Source: Nocardioides panzhihuensis
Lineage (GTDB): Bacteria; Actinomycetota; Actinomycetes; Propionibacteriales; Nocardioidaceae
Direction: 5' to 3'
Assembly (NCBI RefSeq): GCF_013408335.1
Contig: NZ_JACBZR010000001.1
Coordinates: 4,441,501 to 4,505,500 of the forward strand
DNA: 64,000 nucleotides
The position numbers and the translations under genes are program-made. This document shows positions 52,758 to 61,758 of this stretch, one piece after another. The notes beneath the pieces were generated by a model. The model ran no database searches. It saw nothing but the letters and a program-made list of their open reading frames with translations, and was not told the DNA's origin. The stretch's first letter is position 1. Every line of letters begins with the position of its first letter.

Positions 52758-54896
52758 GCAGTGACCGAACTGAGCGACATCCAGACCGACACCGCCTGCC
52801 CCTCGTGCAGCGACTCGAGCGCCCCTGCCACGGACGGCCGCCGCACCATGCTGTCCTTGCTCCCCATGGCGGGCCACACGCGCGGCAAGCGCAGCGCCGT
52901 GACCTGCGCTCTCAAGTGCGACAGCGCGTGCGCCAAACCCGCCCCCAACACCTCCGACAACGGCTACTTCCGCGACATCGCCGGCAAGGCCCTCAGCCGC
53001 CGCCATGCGCTGGGTCTCGCCGGCGCCGGTGCCGTCGCCCTCGCGGTCGGCAGCAGCGGCCTGGCAGCCGCCGCCAGCCCCCTCGAGGCCGGCCTGGCCG
53101 CGGGCCACGGCCACGGCCACGGCGGGCGTACGAAGCTGCCGTTCAAGCCGATCAGCGCGGTCGCGGCGACCGAGGACAGCTTCGTGGTGCCGCAGGGCTA
53201 CACCTGGGAGCCGATCATCCGTTGGGGCGACCCGATCCTTCCCGGCGGCGTCCCCTTCGACGTCAACAACCAGTCTGCCGAGATGCAGGCGCTCGCCTGG
53301 GGCTACAACAACGACTACACCGACGTCATCGTGACCAACAAGGCCGGCACCAAGGCCCTGCTCTGCTGCAACAACGAGTACGTCAACCCCGACATCATGT
53401 TCCCGCCCGACCTCGACGCCACCGAGCAGCTCAGGATCTCCATGGCCGCTCACGGCTTCGGGATCGTGGAGCTCGAGCGCTCCGCACCGGGTGAGAAGTG
53501 GAGCTACGTCCCGTCGGCTCCGAAGAACCGTCGCATCACGGCTTCGACCCCGTTCGAGATCACCGGCCCCGCTGCCGGCAGCGACCTGGTCAAGACCGCC
53601 GCCGACCCGACCGGCACCGTGGCGCTGGGCACGATCGGCAACTGCGCCGGCGGCACCACTCCCTGGGGCACGATCCTGTCGGGCGAGGAGAACTTCAACG
53701 GCTACTTCCGGGCCAACGGCACCTCGGCGGAGGAGAAGCGCTACGGCCTGACCGACGCCGCCTCGACGTACGGCTGGGAGGCCATCGAGCCGCGCTTCGA
53801 CGCGCGCTCGGCCGACTACGCCAACGAGCCGAACCGGTTCGGCTACATCGTCGAGATCGACCCGACCGACCCGACCTCGACCCCGCGCAAGCACACCATG
53901 CTCGGCCGCCTCAAGCACGAGGGCGCGAACGTCGTCATCGCCAAGAACCGCAAGGTCGTGGCCTACACCGGTGACGACGAGCGGTTCGACTACCTCTACA
54001 AGTTCGTCTCCAAGGGGAAGTACAACCCCAACAACCGGAAGAAGAACCTCGACCTGCTGACCGAGGGCAACCTCTACGTCGCCCGCTTCCACGGCGACTC
54101 CCCGGCCACCGAGATCGACGGCACCGGAACCCTGCCCAGCGACGGCAGGTTCGACGGCTACGGCCAGTGGGTCCCGCTCGTGGTCGACGGCCGCAGCAAG
54201 GTCGCCGGGATGAGCGTCGAGGAGGTGCTCGTCTTCACGCGTCTGGCCGCAGACAAGGCCGGCGCCACCAAGATGGACCGCTGCGAGGATGTCGAGCCTT
54301 CGCCGAAGACCGGCAAGGTCTACGTCGCCTGCACCAACAACTCCCAGCGCGGCACCACGGGCAAGGCCGGGGTGGACGAGGCCAACCCCCGCAGCACCAA
54401 CCGCGACGGCCACGTCATCGAGATCACCGAGGACGACGGCGACCACACCTCGCGCATCTTCCGGTGGAACATCGTCATCGTCGCCGGCGACCCGTCGGTG
54501 AACGAGTCGACCTACTTCGCGGGCTACCCGCAGGACAAGGTCTCGCCGATCTCCTGCCCGGACAACCTGGCCTTCGACTCCGAGGGCAACCTGTGGATCT
54601 CCACCGACGGCCAGCCCAGCTCGATCCAGAAGGCCGACGGGCTGTTCAAGGTTCCGCTGGAGGGTCGCGAGCGCGGCCACGTCCAGCAGTTCCTCGCCGT
54701 ACCCCGTGATGCCGAGACCTGCGGTCCGGTCATCCACGACCGCGACGGCTCGGTCTTCGTCGCCGTCCAGCACCCGGGCGAGGACGGGACCTGGGAGTCC
54801 CAGAACTCCCTCTTCCCCGACTACGTCGACGGCACCCCCGGCAAGGGCGAGTTCGCCGGTCCGCGGCCTTCGGTCGTGCAGGTGCTCAAGAAATAG
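52758..54896 (+). CDS. phoX: PhoX-type alkaline phosphatase (DUF839)
   Basis: The protein has about 712 residues from the GTG at 52758; a TTG four codons earlier (52746) is an alternative. A twin-arginine signal is at about residues 80-105 (LSRRHALGLAGAGAVALAVG), behind a long N-terminal extension. The PhoX core has WGDPILPGGVPFD, LLCCNNEYVNPD, GTILSGEENFNGYF and a calcium/iron site region near SPISCPDNLAFDSEGNLWIS. It releases phosphate from organic esters outside the cell and is usually a PhoP target. A single GTTCACC lies at 52658-52664, but a full PHO box is not seen. Confidence 0.93.
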   Translation, partial: AVTELSDIQTDTACPSCSDSSAPATDGRRTMLSLLPMAGHTRGKRSAVTCALKCDSACAKPAPNTSDNGYFRDIAGKALSRRHALGLAGAGAVALAVGSSGLAAAASPLEAGLAAGHGHGHGGRTKLPFKPISAVAATEDSFVVPQGYTWEPIIRWGDPILPGGVPFDVNNQSAEMQALAWGYNNDYTDVIVTNKAGTKALLCCNNEYVNPDIMFPPDLDATEQLRISMAAHGFGIVELERSAPGEKWSYVPSAPKNRRITASTPFEITGPAAGSDLVKTAADPTGTVALGTIGNCAGGTTPWGTILSGEENFNGYFRANGTSAEEKRYGLTDAASTYGWEAIEPRFDARSADYANEPNRFGYIVEIDPTDPTSTPRKHTMLGRLKHEGANVVIAKNRKVVAYTGDDERFDYLYKFVSKGKYNPNNRKKNLDLLTEGNLYVARFHGDSPATEIDGTGTLPSDGRFDGYGQWVPLVVDGRSKVAGMSVEEVLVFTRLAADKAGATKMDRCEDVEPSPKTGKVYVACTNNSQRGTTGKAGVDEANPRSTNRDGHVIEITEDDGDHTSRIFRWNIVIVAGDPSVNESTYFAGYPQDKVSPISCPDNLAFDSEGNLWISTDGQPSSIQKADGLFKVPLEGRERGHVQQFLAVPRDAETCGPVIHDRDGSVFVAVQHPGEDGTWESQNSLFPDYVDGTPGKGEFAGPRPSVVQVLKK

Positions 54897-54904
54897 CAAT
54901 ACCC

Positions 54905-55021
54905 GCTGGTCGAGCCGCCGGAGCCGCTAGGCGAAGGCGTGTCGAGACCAACACGGTCGCATACGAACTGTGTTGGTCTCGACACCGGCTCGCTGGCGCT
55001 CGCCGGGCTCGACCAGCGGGG
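54905..55021. repeat. Dispersed palindromic repeat, complete copy
   Basis: Outer arms CCGCTGGTCGAGCC (54905-54918) and its complement (55008-55021) enclose inner arms GTGTCGAGACCAACAC (54941-54956) and its complement (54972-54987). The whole 117 bases can form a nested hairpin between the convergent phoX and purM genes. Its left half recurs at 40207-40258. Confidence 0.92.
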
Positions 55022-55025
55022 CGGT

Positions 55026-56090
55026 TCACCAGCCCGCGTACGCCCCGCTGAGCTCGACCTTGCCACCCGGGGTTGCGGTGACCTCGCCGGCAGCCCAGGC
55101 GCGGATGTCGTAGCCGGCGAGGATGCGTACAGCCTCGTCGACGTCCTCGGGGTCGATCAGGGCGACCATCCCGACGCCGCAGTTGAGGGTCATCTCCAGG
55201 TCCTGCAGGGCGACGGAGCCGGTGCGGCGGACGAGGTCGAAGACCGGTGCGGGCGTCCAGGTGGTGCGGTCGATGCGCGCGGAGAGCTCCGGCGGCATGA
55301 CCCGCTCCAGGTTCGCGGCGAGGCCGCCGCCGGTGACGTGGGACATGGCGTGGGTCTTCGTCCCACGAGCCAGGTCGAGGCAGGCCTTGGCGTAGACGCG
55401 GGTCGGGGTGAGCAGCGCTTCGCCGAGCGTGCTGCCGAGCTCGTCGACGTGCTGGTCGAGCGTGTAGGCGCCGGAGTTGAGCAGCACGTGGCGGACCAGG
55501 GAGTAGCCGTTGGAGTGCAGGCCGGAGGCCTCCATGGCCAGGACGACGTCGCCCGCCTTCACCAGGTTCGCACCGAGGAGGTTGTCGGCCTCGACGACGC
55601 CGGTGGCCGCGCCGGCCACGTCGTACTCGTCGGCGGCCAGCAGGCCCGGGTGCTCAGCGGTCTCGCCGCCGACCAGCGCGCAGCCGGCCTCGACACAAGC
55701 CTCCGCGATGCCCTTGACGATCGCCGCGACCCGCTCCGGGACGACCTTGCCGGTGGCGATGTAGTCGGTCATGAACAGCGGCTCGGCGCCGCAGACGACC
55801 AGGTCGTCGACGACCATGCCGACCAGGTCGAAGCCGATCGTGTCGTGCTTGTCGAGCGCCTGCGCGATAGCGACCTTGGTGCCGACACCGTCGGTGGAGG
55901 TGGCCAGCAGCGGCCGCTCGTACGCCTTCAGGGCGCTCGCGTCGAAGAGCCCGGCGAAGCCACCGACCCCGCCGAGGACCTCGGGACGCCGGGACTTCTC
56001 GATCCAGACCTTCATCAGGTCCACGGCGCGGTCGCCGGCGTAGATGTCGACGCCGGCTGCGGCGTAGGCGTTGGTCGGGGTCTGGCTCAC
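55026..56090 (-). CDS. purM: Phosphoribosylformylglycinamidine cyclo-ligase
   Basis: The 354-residue AIR synthetase, fifth step of purine synthesis, starts at the GTG at 56090 (VSQTPTNAYAAAGVDIYAGD). Family motifs are GGVGGFAGLFDASA, LLATSTDGVGTKVAIA, VVCGAEPLFMTDYIATGK, ALVGGETAEHPG and HVTGGGLAANLERV. It lies 14 bases after purF on the same strand, forming an operon. Confidence 0.97.
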   Translation of the reverse strand: MSQTPTNAYAAAGVDIYAGDRAVDLMKVWIEKSRRPEVLGGVGGFAGLFDASALKAYERPLLATSTDGVGTKVAIAQALDKHDTIGFDLVGMVVDDLVVCGAEPLFMTDYIATGKVVPERVAAIVKGIAEACVEAGCALVGGETAEHPGLLAADEYDVAGAATGVVEADNLLGANLVKAGDVVLAMEASGLHSNGYSLVRHVLLNSGAYTLDQHVDELGSTLGEALLTPTRVYAKACLDLARGTKTHAMSHVTGGGLAANLERVMPPELSARIDRTTWTPAPVFDLVRRTGSVALQDLEMTLNCGVGMVALIDPEDVDEAVRILAGYDIRAWAAGEVTATPGGKVELSGAYAGW

Positions 56091-56104
56091 TGGTGGATCT
56101 CCGA

Positions 56105-57622
56105 TCACGGGTTGTTCAGGACCGGCAGGGCCTTGCCCGCGGTCGGGGACTGCAGCGAGACCTCGAGGAGGTGCTTGCCGAGCATGCTCTCGTCGGGCAG
56201 CTCCACGGGGTATTCGCCGGTGAAGCAGGCGGTGCACAGCGTGGAGGCGTCCTGGTCGGTTGCCGAGACCATCCCGTCGAGCGAGATGTAACCCAGCGAG
56301 TCGGCGCCGACCGAGGAGGCGATCTCGTCGACGTCGAGCCCGTTGGCGATCAGCTCGGCGCGGGTCGCGAAGTCGATGCCGTAGAAGCACGGCCACTTCA
56401 CCGGCGGGCTCGAGATCCGGACGTGGACCTCCAGCGCACCTGCCTCGCGCAGCATCCGCACCTGGGCGCGCTGGGTGTTGCCGCGCACGATCGAGTCGTC
56501 GACGACGACGACCTTCTTGCCGCGCACCATGTGCTCGAGCACGTTGAGCTTGAGCCGGATGCCGAGCTGGCGCAGCGTCTGGGAGGGCTGGATGAAGGTG
56601 CGGCCGACGTAGGAGTTCTTCACGAACGCCTGACCGAAGGGCAGGCCGCTCTCCAGCGCGTAGCCGGTGGCGGCGGGGATGCCGGACTCGGGCACCGGGA
56701 TGACCAGGTCGGCGTCGACCGGGAACTCACGGGCCAGCTCGCGGCCCATCTCCACACGCGACTCGTGGACGTTGCGCCCGGCGATGGTGGCGTCGGGGCG
56801 GGCCAGGTAGACGTATTCGAAGACACAGCCCTTGCGGTCGACCTCGGCGAACCGCACCGAGCGGAGACCGGACTCGTCGATGATGAGCATCTCGCCCGGC
56901 TCGACCTCCCGGACCACGCTCGCGCCGACGGTGGCCAGCGCCGAGTCCTCCGACGCGATCACCCAGCCGCGGTCGAGGCGACCGAGGACCAGCGGGCGGA
57001 TCCCCTGCGGGTCACGCGCCGCGAACAGGGTGTCCTCGTTCATCCACACCAGCGAGAAGGCGCCGCGGATCGTCGGCAGCACCTCCAGCGCGCGCGCCTC
57101 CAGCGAGGAGTCGGGGTGGTAGGCGAGCAGCTCGGTGAGCAGCGAGGTGTCGTTGGTCGACACCGGCGCGTGCCGGCCCTCGGAGTGCTCGGGCAGCGCC
57201 TCGACGGACGAACGAATCTCGGCGACGTTGATCAGGTTGCCGTTGTGACCCAGGGCGACCGAGCCGTCCGGGGTCGGCTTGAAGATCGGCTGCGCGTTCT
57301 CCCACACCGAGGCTCCGGTGGTGGAGTAGCGGGCGTGGCCGATGGCGATGTGTCCCTTGAGGGACTCGAGGGTCGGCTCGTCGAAGACCTGGCTGACCAG
57401 ACCCATGTCCTTGTAGACCAGGATCTGACGACCGTTGCTGACCGCGATACCCGCCGACTCCTGGCCACGGTGCTGCAGGGCGTACAGGCCGAAGTACGTC
57501 AGCTTGGCGACGTCCTCCCCTGGCGCCCACACACCGAAGACTCCGCAGTGGTCCTGAGGACCCTGGTCGTGGGGGTCGAGGGCGGCGGTGAGCCGGCCGT
57601 CGCCACCCTTGCGTCGGGACAC
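56105..57622 (-). CDS. purF: Amidophosphoribosyltransferase
   Basis: The 505-residue enzyme catalyses the first step of purine synthesis. Cys26 in DHCGVFGVWAPG is the glutaminase nucleophile exposed after propeptide removal. Further motifs are ALQHRGQESAGIAV, GHARYSTTG and LGHNGNLIN. The PRPP motif is KVVVVDDSIVRGNTQ in the C-terminal half. I chose the GTG at 57622, which has AGGTAGG upstream; an in-frame GTG at 57652 lacks a ribosome site. Confidence 0.96.
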   Translation of the reverse strand: MSRRKGGDGRLTAALDPHDQGPQDHCGVFGVWAPGEDVAKLTYFGLYALQHRGQESAGIAVSNGRQILVYKDMGLVSQVFDEPTLESLKGHIAIGHARYSTTGASVWENAQPIFKPTPDGSVALGHNGNLINVAEIRSSVEALPEHSEGRHAPVSTNDTSLLTELLAYHPDSSLEARALEVLPTIRGAFSLVWMNEDTLFAARDPQGIRPLVLGRLDRGWVIASEDSALATVGASVVREVEPGEMLIIDESGLRSVRFAEVDRKGCVFEYVYLARPDATIAGRNVHESRVEMGRELAREFPVDADLVIPVPESGIPAATGYALESGLPFGQAFVKNSYVGRTFIQPSQTLRQLGIRLKLNVLEHMVRGKKVVVVDDSIVRGNTQRAQVRMLREAGALEVHVRISSPPVKWPCFYGIDFATRAELIANGLDVDEIASSVGADSLGYISLDGMVSATDQDASTLCTACFTGEYPVELPDESMLGKHLLEVSLQSPTAGKALPVLNNP

Positions 57623-57801
57623 GTGCCTACCTGAGCTGGTGAGGTTGACCACGCCATCGAGTGTAAGGCCGTACTCCGAGGATCAGCGAACCCTTGACAG
57701 TCCTGTAAGGGTGGTCACATGAACGCCTCGGATTCATGAATGCAAAGAACCATCCACGTCTGCCCTACCGCCCGGGACCGACTTCCCGGATAATCGATCC
57801 G

Positions 57802-59691
57802 ATGACTTCTCCAGCGCCCAAGCCCGCCGGCGGTCACCGTCTGACGGTGCCGCCGGGATTCGCGCCACCCCCGTTGGGCGGGAACCGCGCCAGAAGCGAC
57901 CTCACCACGACGATGACGACGATCACCACCGATCTGGCCGAGATCGGCGGTCTGCTCACCCCTGGTGAGGATCTCTCCGACCTCCAGCTGATCGCCGACA
58001 GCCTGACCGCGCTGGCCGGCTTCGAGATGGCCACGATCAGCGTCGCGCGACCTGACGACCACCTCCACATGGTGGTGGTCTCGGGCCAGGAGTCCGCTCG
58101 CGCCGACCTGCTCGGCATCGTCACACCGATCGAGCGCCTCGAGGCCGAGCTCGCCCGCGCCGACGACTGGGGCATCTTCAAGTTCGTGCCGGCCGAGCGG
58201 CTGGATCCCTCCGCCGATGTGTACGGCTGGATCCCGACGATGACGACGATCGACGCCGCCGGCGCCTGGAACCCGCTGGACCTGCTGGTCGCGCCGCTGC
58301 GCGACGACGACGGCAAGCTCCGCGGCACCCTGATCGTCGACATCCCGACCGACGGCCTCCGCCCCAGCCCGGAGAAGCGCGCCGTGCTCAACCGGCACGC
58401 GGTGCAGGCGCAGCGCGCGATCCTGCTCGCCCTGGAACGTGAGGAGCTCTCCGAGCAGGTACGCCTCGCGGAGGCCGCCCGCGACGTCATCCGCCGAGCC
58501 GGACGCGAGCTGGACCCCGACGAGATCCTCAACTCGCTGAGCACCGGGCTTGTCGACGTGCTCGACCTGACCGACTTCTGGCTCCACATGTCCAAGCCGG
58601 GTGGCCGCGGCATCCGCACCAAGGTCTACCGGGAGGACTTCAAGCTCCCGATCGAGGACCTGACCAGCCCGTTCATGGTCGAGTACGGGCAATACCTCTG
58701 GGACCAGCGCAGCGTCACCGTCCAGACCCCCGAGGGCGCCGAGCGGCTGCCCCACCCCGACCCGGAGATGCAGCAGCTGATCACCGAGTGGATCCGCCAC
58801 TACAAGGTCGGCTCGATCGTCGGGGTCCCGATCGGCTCCGGCCAGACCTGGTACGGCGCGATGCTCCTCGCCCGCGGTCCCGACAAGCCCCACTGGAGCG
58901 AGCTCGAGCTGATCACCGCCGCCGACCTCGGCCGCGACTTCGGCCGCGTGGTCCACAACTCCAGGGCCTACCTGCGCCAGCGGGCCGCGGTCGACTCCCT
59001 GCGTGAGCTCGAGGCCCACAAGAGCCGGCTGATCGCGACGGTCGCCCACGAGCTGAAGAACCCGCTCTCCGCGTTCCGGTGGAACATCGAGTCGCTGCCC
59101 TACGCGGAGTCCGAGGAGGAGTACGCCGAGGTGCTGACCGCGCTCACGCGCAACCGTGACCGCACCGAGAAGATCGTGGCGGACCTGGCGATGCTGTCGA
59201 AGGTCTCCGACCCCGACCACCTGCCACCCACGGTGCCGATCCAGGTCGCCCAGGTGCTCGAGGAGGTCCACAGCCAGCTCAGCGCCGAGATGCCCACCAG
59301 CGACGTCCACGAGCTCGTCTTCGAGGTGCCGTCCGACGACGTCTACGTGACCTTGGCTCCGGGCGATCTGGACCGAGTGGTGATCAACCTGGTCACCAAC
59401 GCGATCAAGTACAGCCCCGAGGGTGGTCAGGTGATCGTGAGCACGCGGACCAGCCCTGGCTGGTTCGAGCTCCGGGTGACCGACCACGGCCTCGGGATCT
59501 CGCCGGAGGACCAGGATCGGCTCTTCACCGAGTTCTTCCGTTCGACCAACCCCACCGCCCTCAAACAGCCGGGCACCGGACTCGGGCTGACCATCGTGTC
59601 GCGGATCGTCAGCCGCCGCGGCGGACTCATCTCGGTCGACTCGACCCCTGGCGCAGGAAGCACATTCCGTGTGACGCTGCCCATTGTTTAA
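57802..59691 (+). CDS. GAF-domain sensor histidine kinase, first of three paralogues
   Basis: The protein has about 629 residues from the ATG at 57802; an in-frame ATG at 57736 is possible. It has no membrane spans. An N-terminal GAF-like domain is at about 50-200 and a second GAF at about 235-395. The HisKA helix follows with His416 in ATVAHELKNPLSAFRWN. The HATPase domain has an N-box VTNAIKYSPEGG, DHGLGISPED and GTGLGLTIV. All kinase motifs are intact. No response regulator lies nearby; the two following genes are paralogues of it. Confidence 0.92.
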   Translation: MTSPAPKPAGGHRLTVPPGFAPPPLGGNRARSDLTTTMTTITTDLAEIGGLLTPGEDLSDLQLIADSLTALAGFEMATISVARPDDHLHMVVVSGQESARADLLGIVTPIERLEAELARADDWGIFKFVPAERLDPSADVYGWIPTMTTIDAAGAWNPLDLLVAPLRDDDGKLRGTLIVDIPTDGLRPSPEKRAVLNRHAVQAQRAILLALEREELSEQVRLAEAARDVIRRAGRELDPDEILNSLSTGLVDVLDLTDFWLHMSKPGGRGIRTKVYREDFKLPIEDLTSPFMVEYGQYLWDQRSVTVQTPEGAERLPHPDPEMQQLITEWIRHYKVGSIVGVPIGSGQTWYGAMLLARGPDKPHWSELELITAADLGRDFGRVVHNSRAYLRQRAAVDSLRELEAHKSRLIATVAHELKNPLSAFRWNIESLPYAESEEEYAEVLTALTRNRDRTEKIVADLAMLSKVSDPDHLPPTVPIQVAQVLEEVHSQLSAEMPTSDVHELVFEVPSDDVYVTLAPGDLDRVVINLVTNAIKYSPEGGQVIVSTRTSPGWFELRVTDHGLGISPEDQDRLFTEFFRSTNPTALKQPGTGLGLTIVSRIVSRRGGLISVDSTPGAGSTFRVTLPIV

Positions 59692-59739
59692 CCTTACGAA
59701 CAGGTGACGGGATGCGGATTCCATCTCGGCGGAGAACTC

Positions 59740-61575
59740 ATGACCAGTACGCCCTCAGAGGGTTCGGACGTGCCAGACGGCGCCTCCGAGGCGTACCCGA
59801 CCCCGGACCCGGGTCTGCAGCTGATCGCGGAGGGCGTCACGGAGCTGGTCGGCTTCGGCGCCGCCGTCATCAACATCCGTCGAGGTGACGAGTTCGAGAT
59901 CGTCGCGGCGTACGGGGACGAGACCGGCCACACCGTAGACGGCGAGATGACCGTGGCCGAGATGCTGGGCACCCGGTTCCCGGTCTCGGTGGTCACGGAC
60001 CTGCTGGACATGTCCGTCGACTGGGGCGACATCAAGTTCATCCCGCACGAGCAGAACACCATCGGGCAGGCGGAGGGCTACTGGATCCCCGACACCGACG
60101 AGAACGTCCTGAAGAACCCTCAGGACTGGCACCGTCTCGACGAGCTCCTGGCACCTTTCTACGACGAGAACGGCGAGCTCGTCGGCGTACTCTCGATCGA
60201 TCGCCCGACCAACGGTCGCCGCCCCGGTCGCAGGCAGCAGCGGATCCTCAACCGGTTCGCCCGCCAGGCCAGGCGAGCGGTGCTGCTGACCCTGCAGCGC
60301 GAATACCTCGAGGAGCGGGCCAACAACCTGATCGAGGCGCAGAGCTTCCTGCGCGAGGCCAACTCCCAGCTCGGTCTCACCGAGGTGCTCGAGGCCACCC
60401 AGGAGGCGATGAGCCGAGGTCTCGACGCCGACGGTCTCTACGTGCAGGCCAAGGACGGCGATGGCGGCACCGTCGCGTACGCCTCCCCCGGCGTCCGATG
60501 GAACCGCAAGGAGCACGCGCTCGCCGGCGCGCAGTCTTACCAGAGCACCCGGCTGTGGGACAAGGGCGAGCACGCCATCGTCGACCGCAACCTGCTCCAG
60601 CAGCTGATCCGCGGCGGCGAGCCGGAGCGGCGGAAGTACGCCAAGATCGGTCTCGAGTTCCTGGACTCGGTCGGGGCCGACTCGCTCCTCGTCGTACCGA
60701 TCGGGGTGGAGACGACGGCGCTCGGTCACCTCGTCCTGCTGCGCGGGGCGGGACGCCCCCAGTGGACCGACACCGAGGGACGGCTCGCGATGGAGTTCGG
60801 TCGCGATTTCGGGCGCATCGTGCTCACCTCCAACGCCTACACCCAGGAGCGCGACCTCGCCCAGCGACTCGCAACCGCCGACAGAGTCCACAGCCGGCTC
60901 ATCGAGTCCGTCGCGCTGGAGCTGCACAGCCCGCTCACCGCCCTCACCACCGGCATCGACGCCCTGCGTCACGAGGACCGCGGATCGTCGACCTGGTTCC
61001 AGCAGGTCGGCAACCTGATCAGCCGGTCCGACCAGCTGGTCGCCATGGTCGACGATCTGCTCCTGTTCTCCCGCTTCTCCGACCCCTCGTCCCGGCCGAC
61101 CCGGACCTACGTCGATCTGGTGTCTCTCCTGCAAGAGATCTTCGAGCAGAGGACGTACGAGTCCGAGAAGCGCGGCATCGAGGTGAGCATCGACGTGCCC
61201 GCTCACAGCATCCAGGTGCTGGGCGATCGCAGCGAGATCAAGGCGGCGGTCCTCCGGCTGGTCGACAACGCGCTCGTCTACACCCATCGCGGCGGGCACG
61301 TGCGGCTCTACATCGTGGAGAGTGCGAGCGAGGCGGCGATCTCGGTGACCGACAACGGCGTCGGCATCCCGGCCGCCGAGCAGCTCCAGGTCTTCACCGA
61401 GTTCTACCGCGGCACGAGCCAGGCGATCGGCGGCCGGAAGGGTGTCGGCCTCGGGCTCAGCATCGTCGACCGGGTCGCACGCCGCCACGACGGCCGCGTC
61501 ACGCTGCGCTCGGAGCCCGGCACCGGCACCCGCGTCTCGCTGGTCATTCCGTTGGCCACCGACGCCTCGATCTAG
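59740..61575 (+). CDS. GAF-domain kinase-like protein lacking the phospho-His, second paralogue
   Basis: The 611-residue protein starts at the ATG at 59740 with GGAGA upstream. It has the same GAF-GAF-HisKA-HATPase layout as the first paralogue. At the H-box the expected VAHEL reads VALEL: codon 60916-60918 is CTG, giving Leu393 where the phospho-accepting His should be. A His occurs three residues on, in a non-equivalent place. The ATP site looks intact: VDNALVYTHRGG, TDNGVGIPAAE and GVGLGLSIV. It may bind ATP and pair with the first kinase without being phosphorylated itself. Confidence 0.9.
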   Translation: MTSTPSEGSDVPDGASEAYPTPDPGLQLIAEGVTELVGFGAAVINIRRGDEFEIVAAYGDETGHTVDGEMTVAEMLGTRFPVSVVTDLLDMSVDWGDIKFIPHEQNTIGQAEGYWIPDTDENVLKNPQDWHRLDELLAPFYDENGELVGVLSIDRPTNGRRPGRRQQRILNRFARQARRAVLLTLQREYLEERANNLIEAQSFLREANSQLGLTEVLEATQEAMSRGLDADGLYVQAKDGDGGTVAYASPGVRWNRKEHALAGAQSYQSTRLWDKGEHAIVDRNLLQQLIRGGEPERRKYAKIGLEFLDSVGADSLLVVPIGVETTALGHLVLLRGAGRPQWTDTEGRLAMEFGRDFGRIVLTSNAYTQERDLAQRLATADRVHSRLIESVALELHSPLTALTTGIDALRHEDRGSSTWFQQVGNLISRSDQLVAMVDDLLLFSRFSDPSSRPTRTYVDLVSLLQEIFEQRTYESEKRGIEVSIDVPAHSIQVLGDRSEIKAAVLRLVDNALVYTHRGGHVRLYIVESASEAAISVTDNGVGIPAAEQLQVFTEFYRGTSQAIGGRKGVGLGLSIVDRVARRHDGRVTLRSEPGTGTRVSLVIPLATDASI

Positions 61576-61758
61576 AGATCGCGCGGCGCGCAGCCATACC
61601 TGCGCCATCTATTGTTAACCGAACGTCACAATCTGGTCGAGACGTCGCTCTACCCCTGCACAGGATGGGCGATTCATGCAACACTCCGTGGTGCCAAGGT
61701 CCTCAGGACTGCCACGCAGTTGCAACACCTGCCCTGACCGACCTACCCGAGAGCAAGG

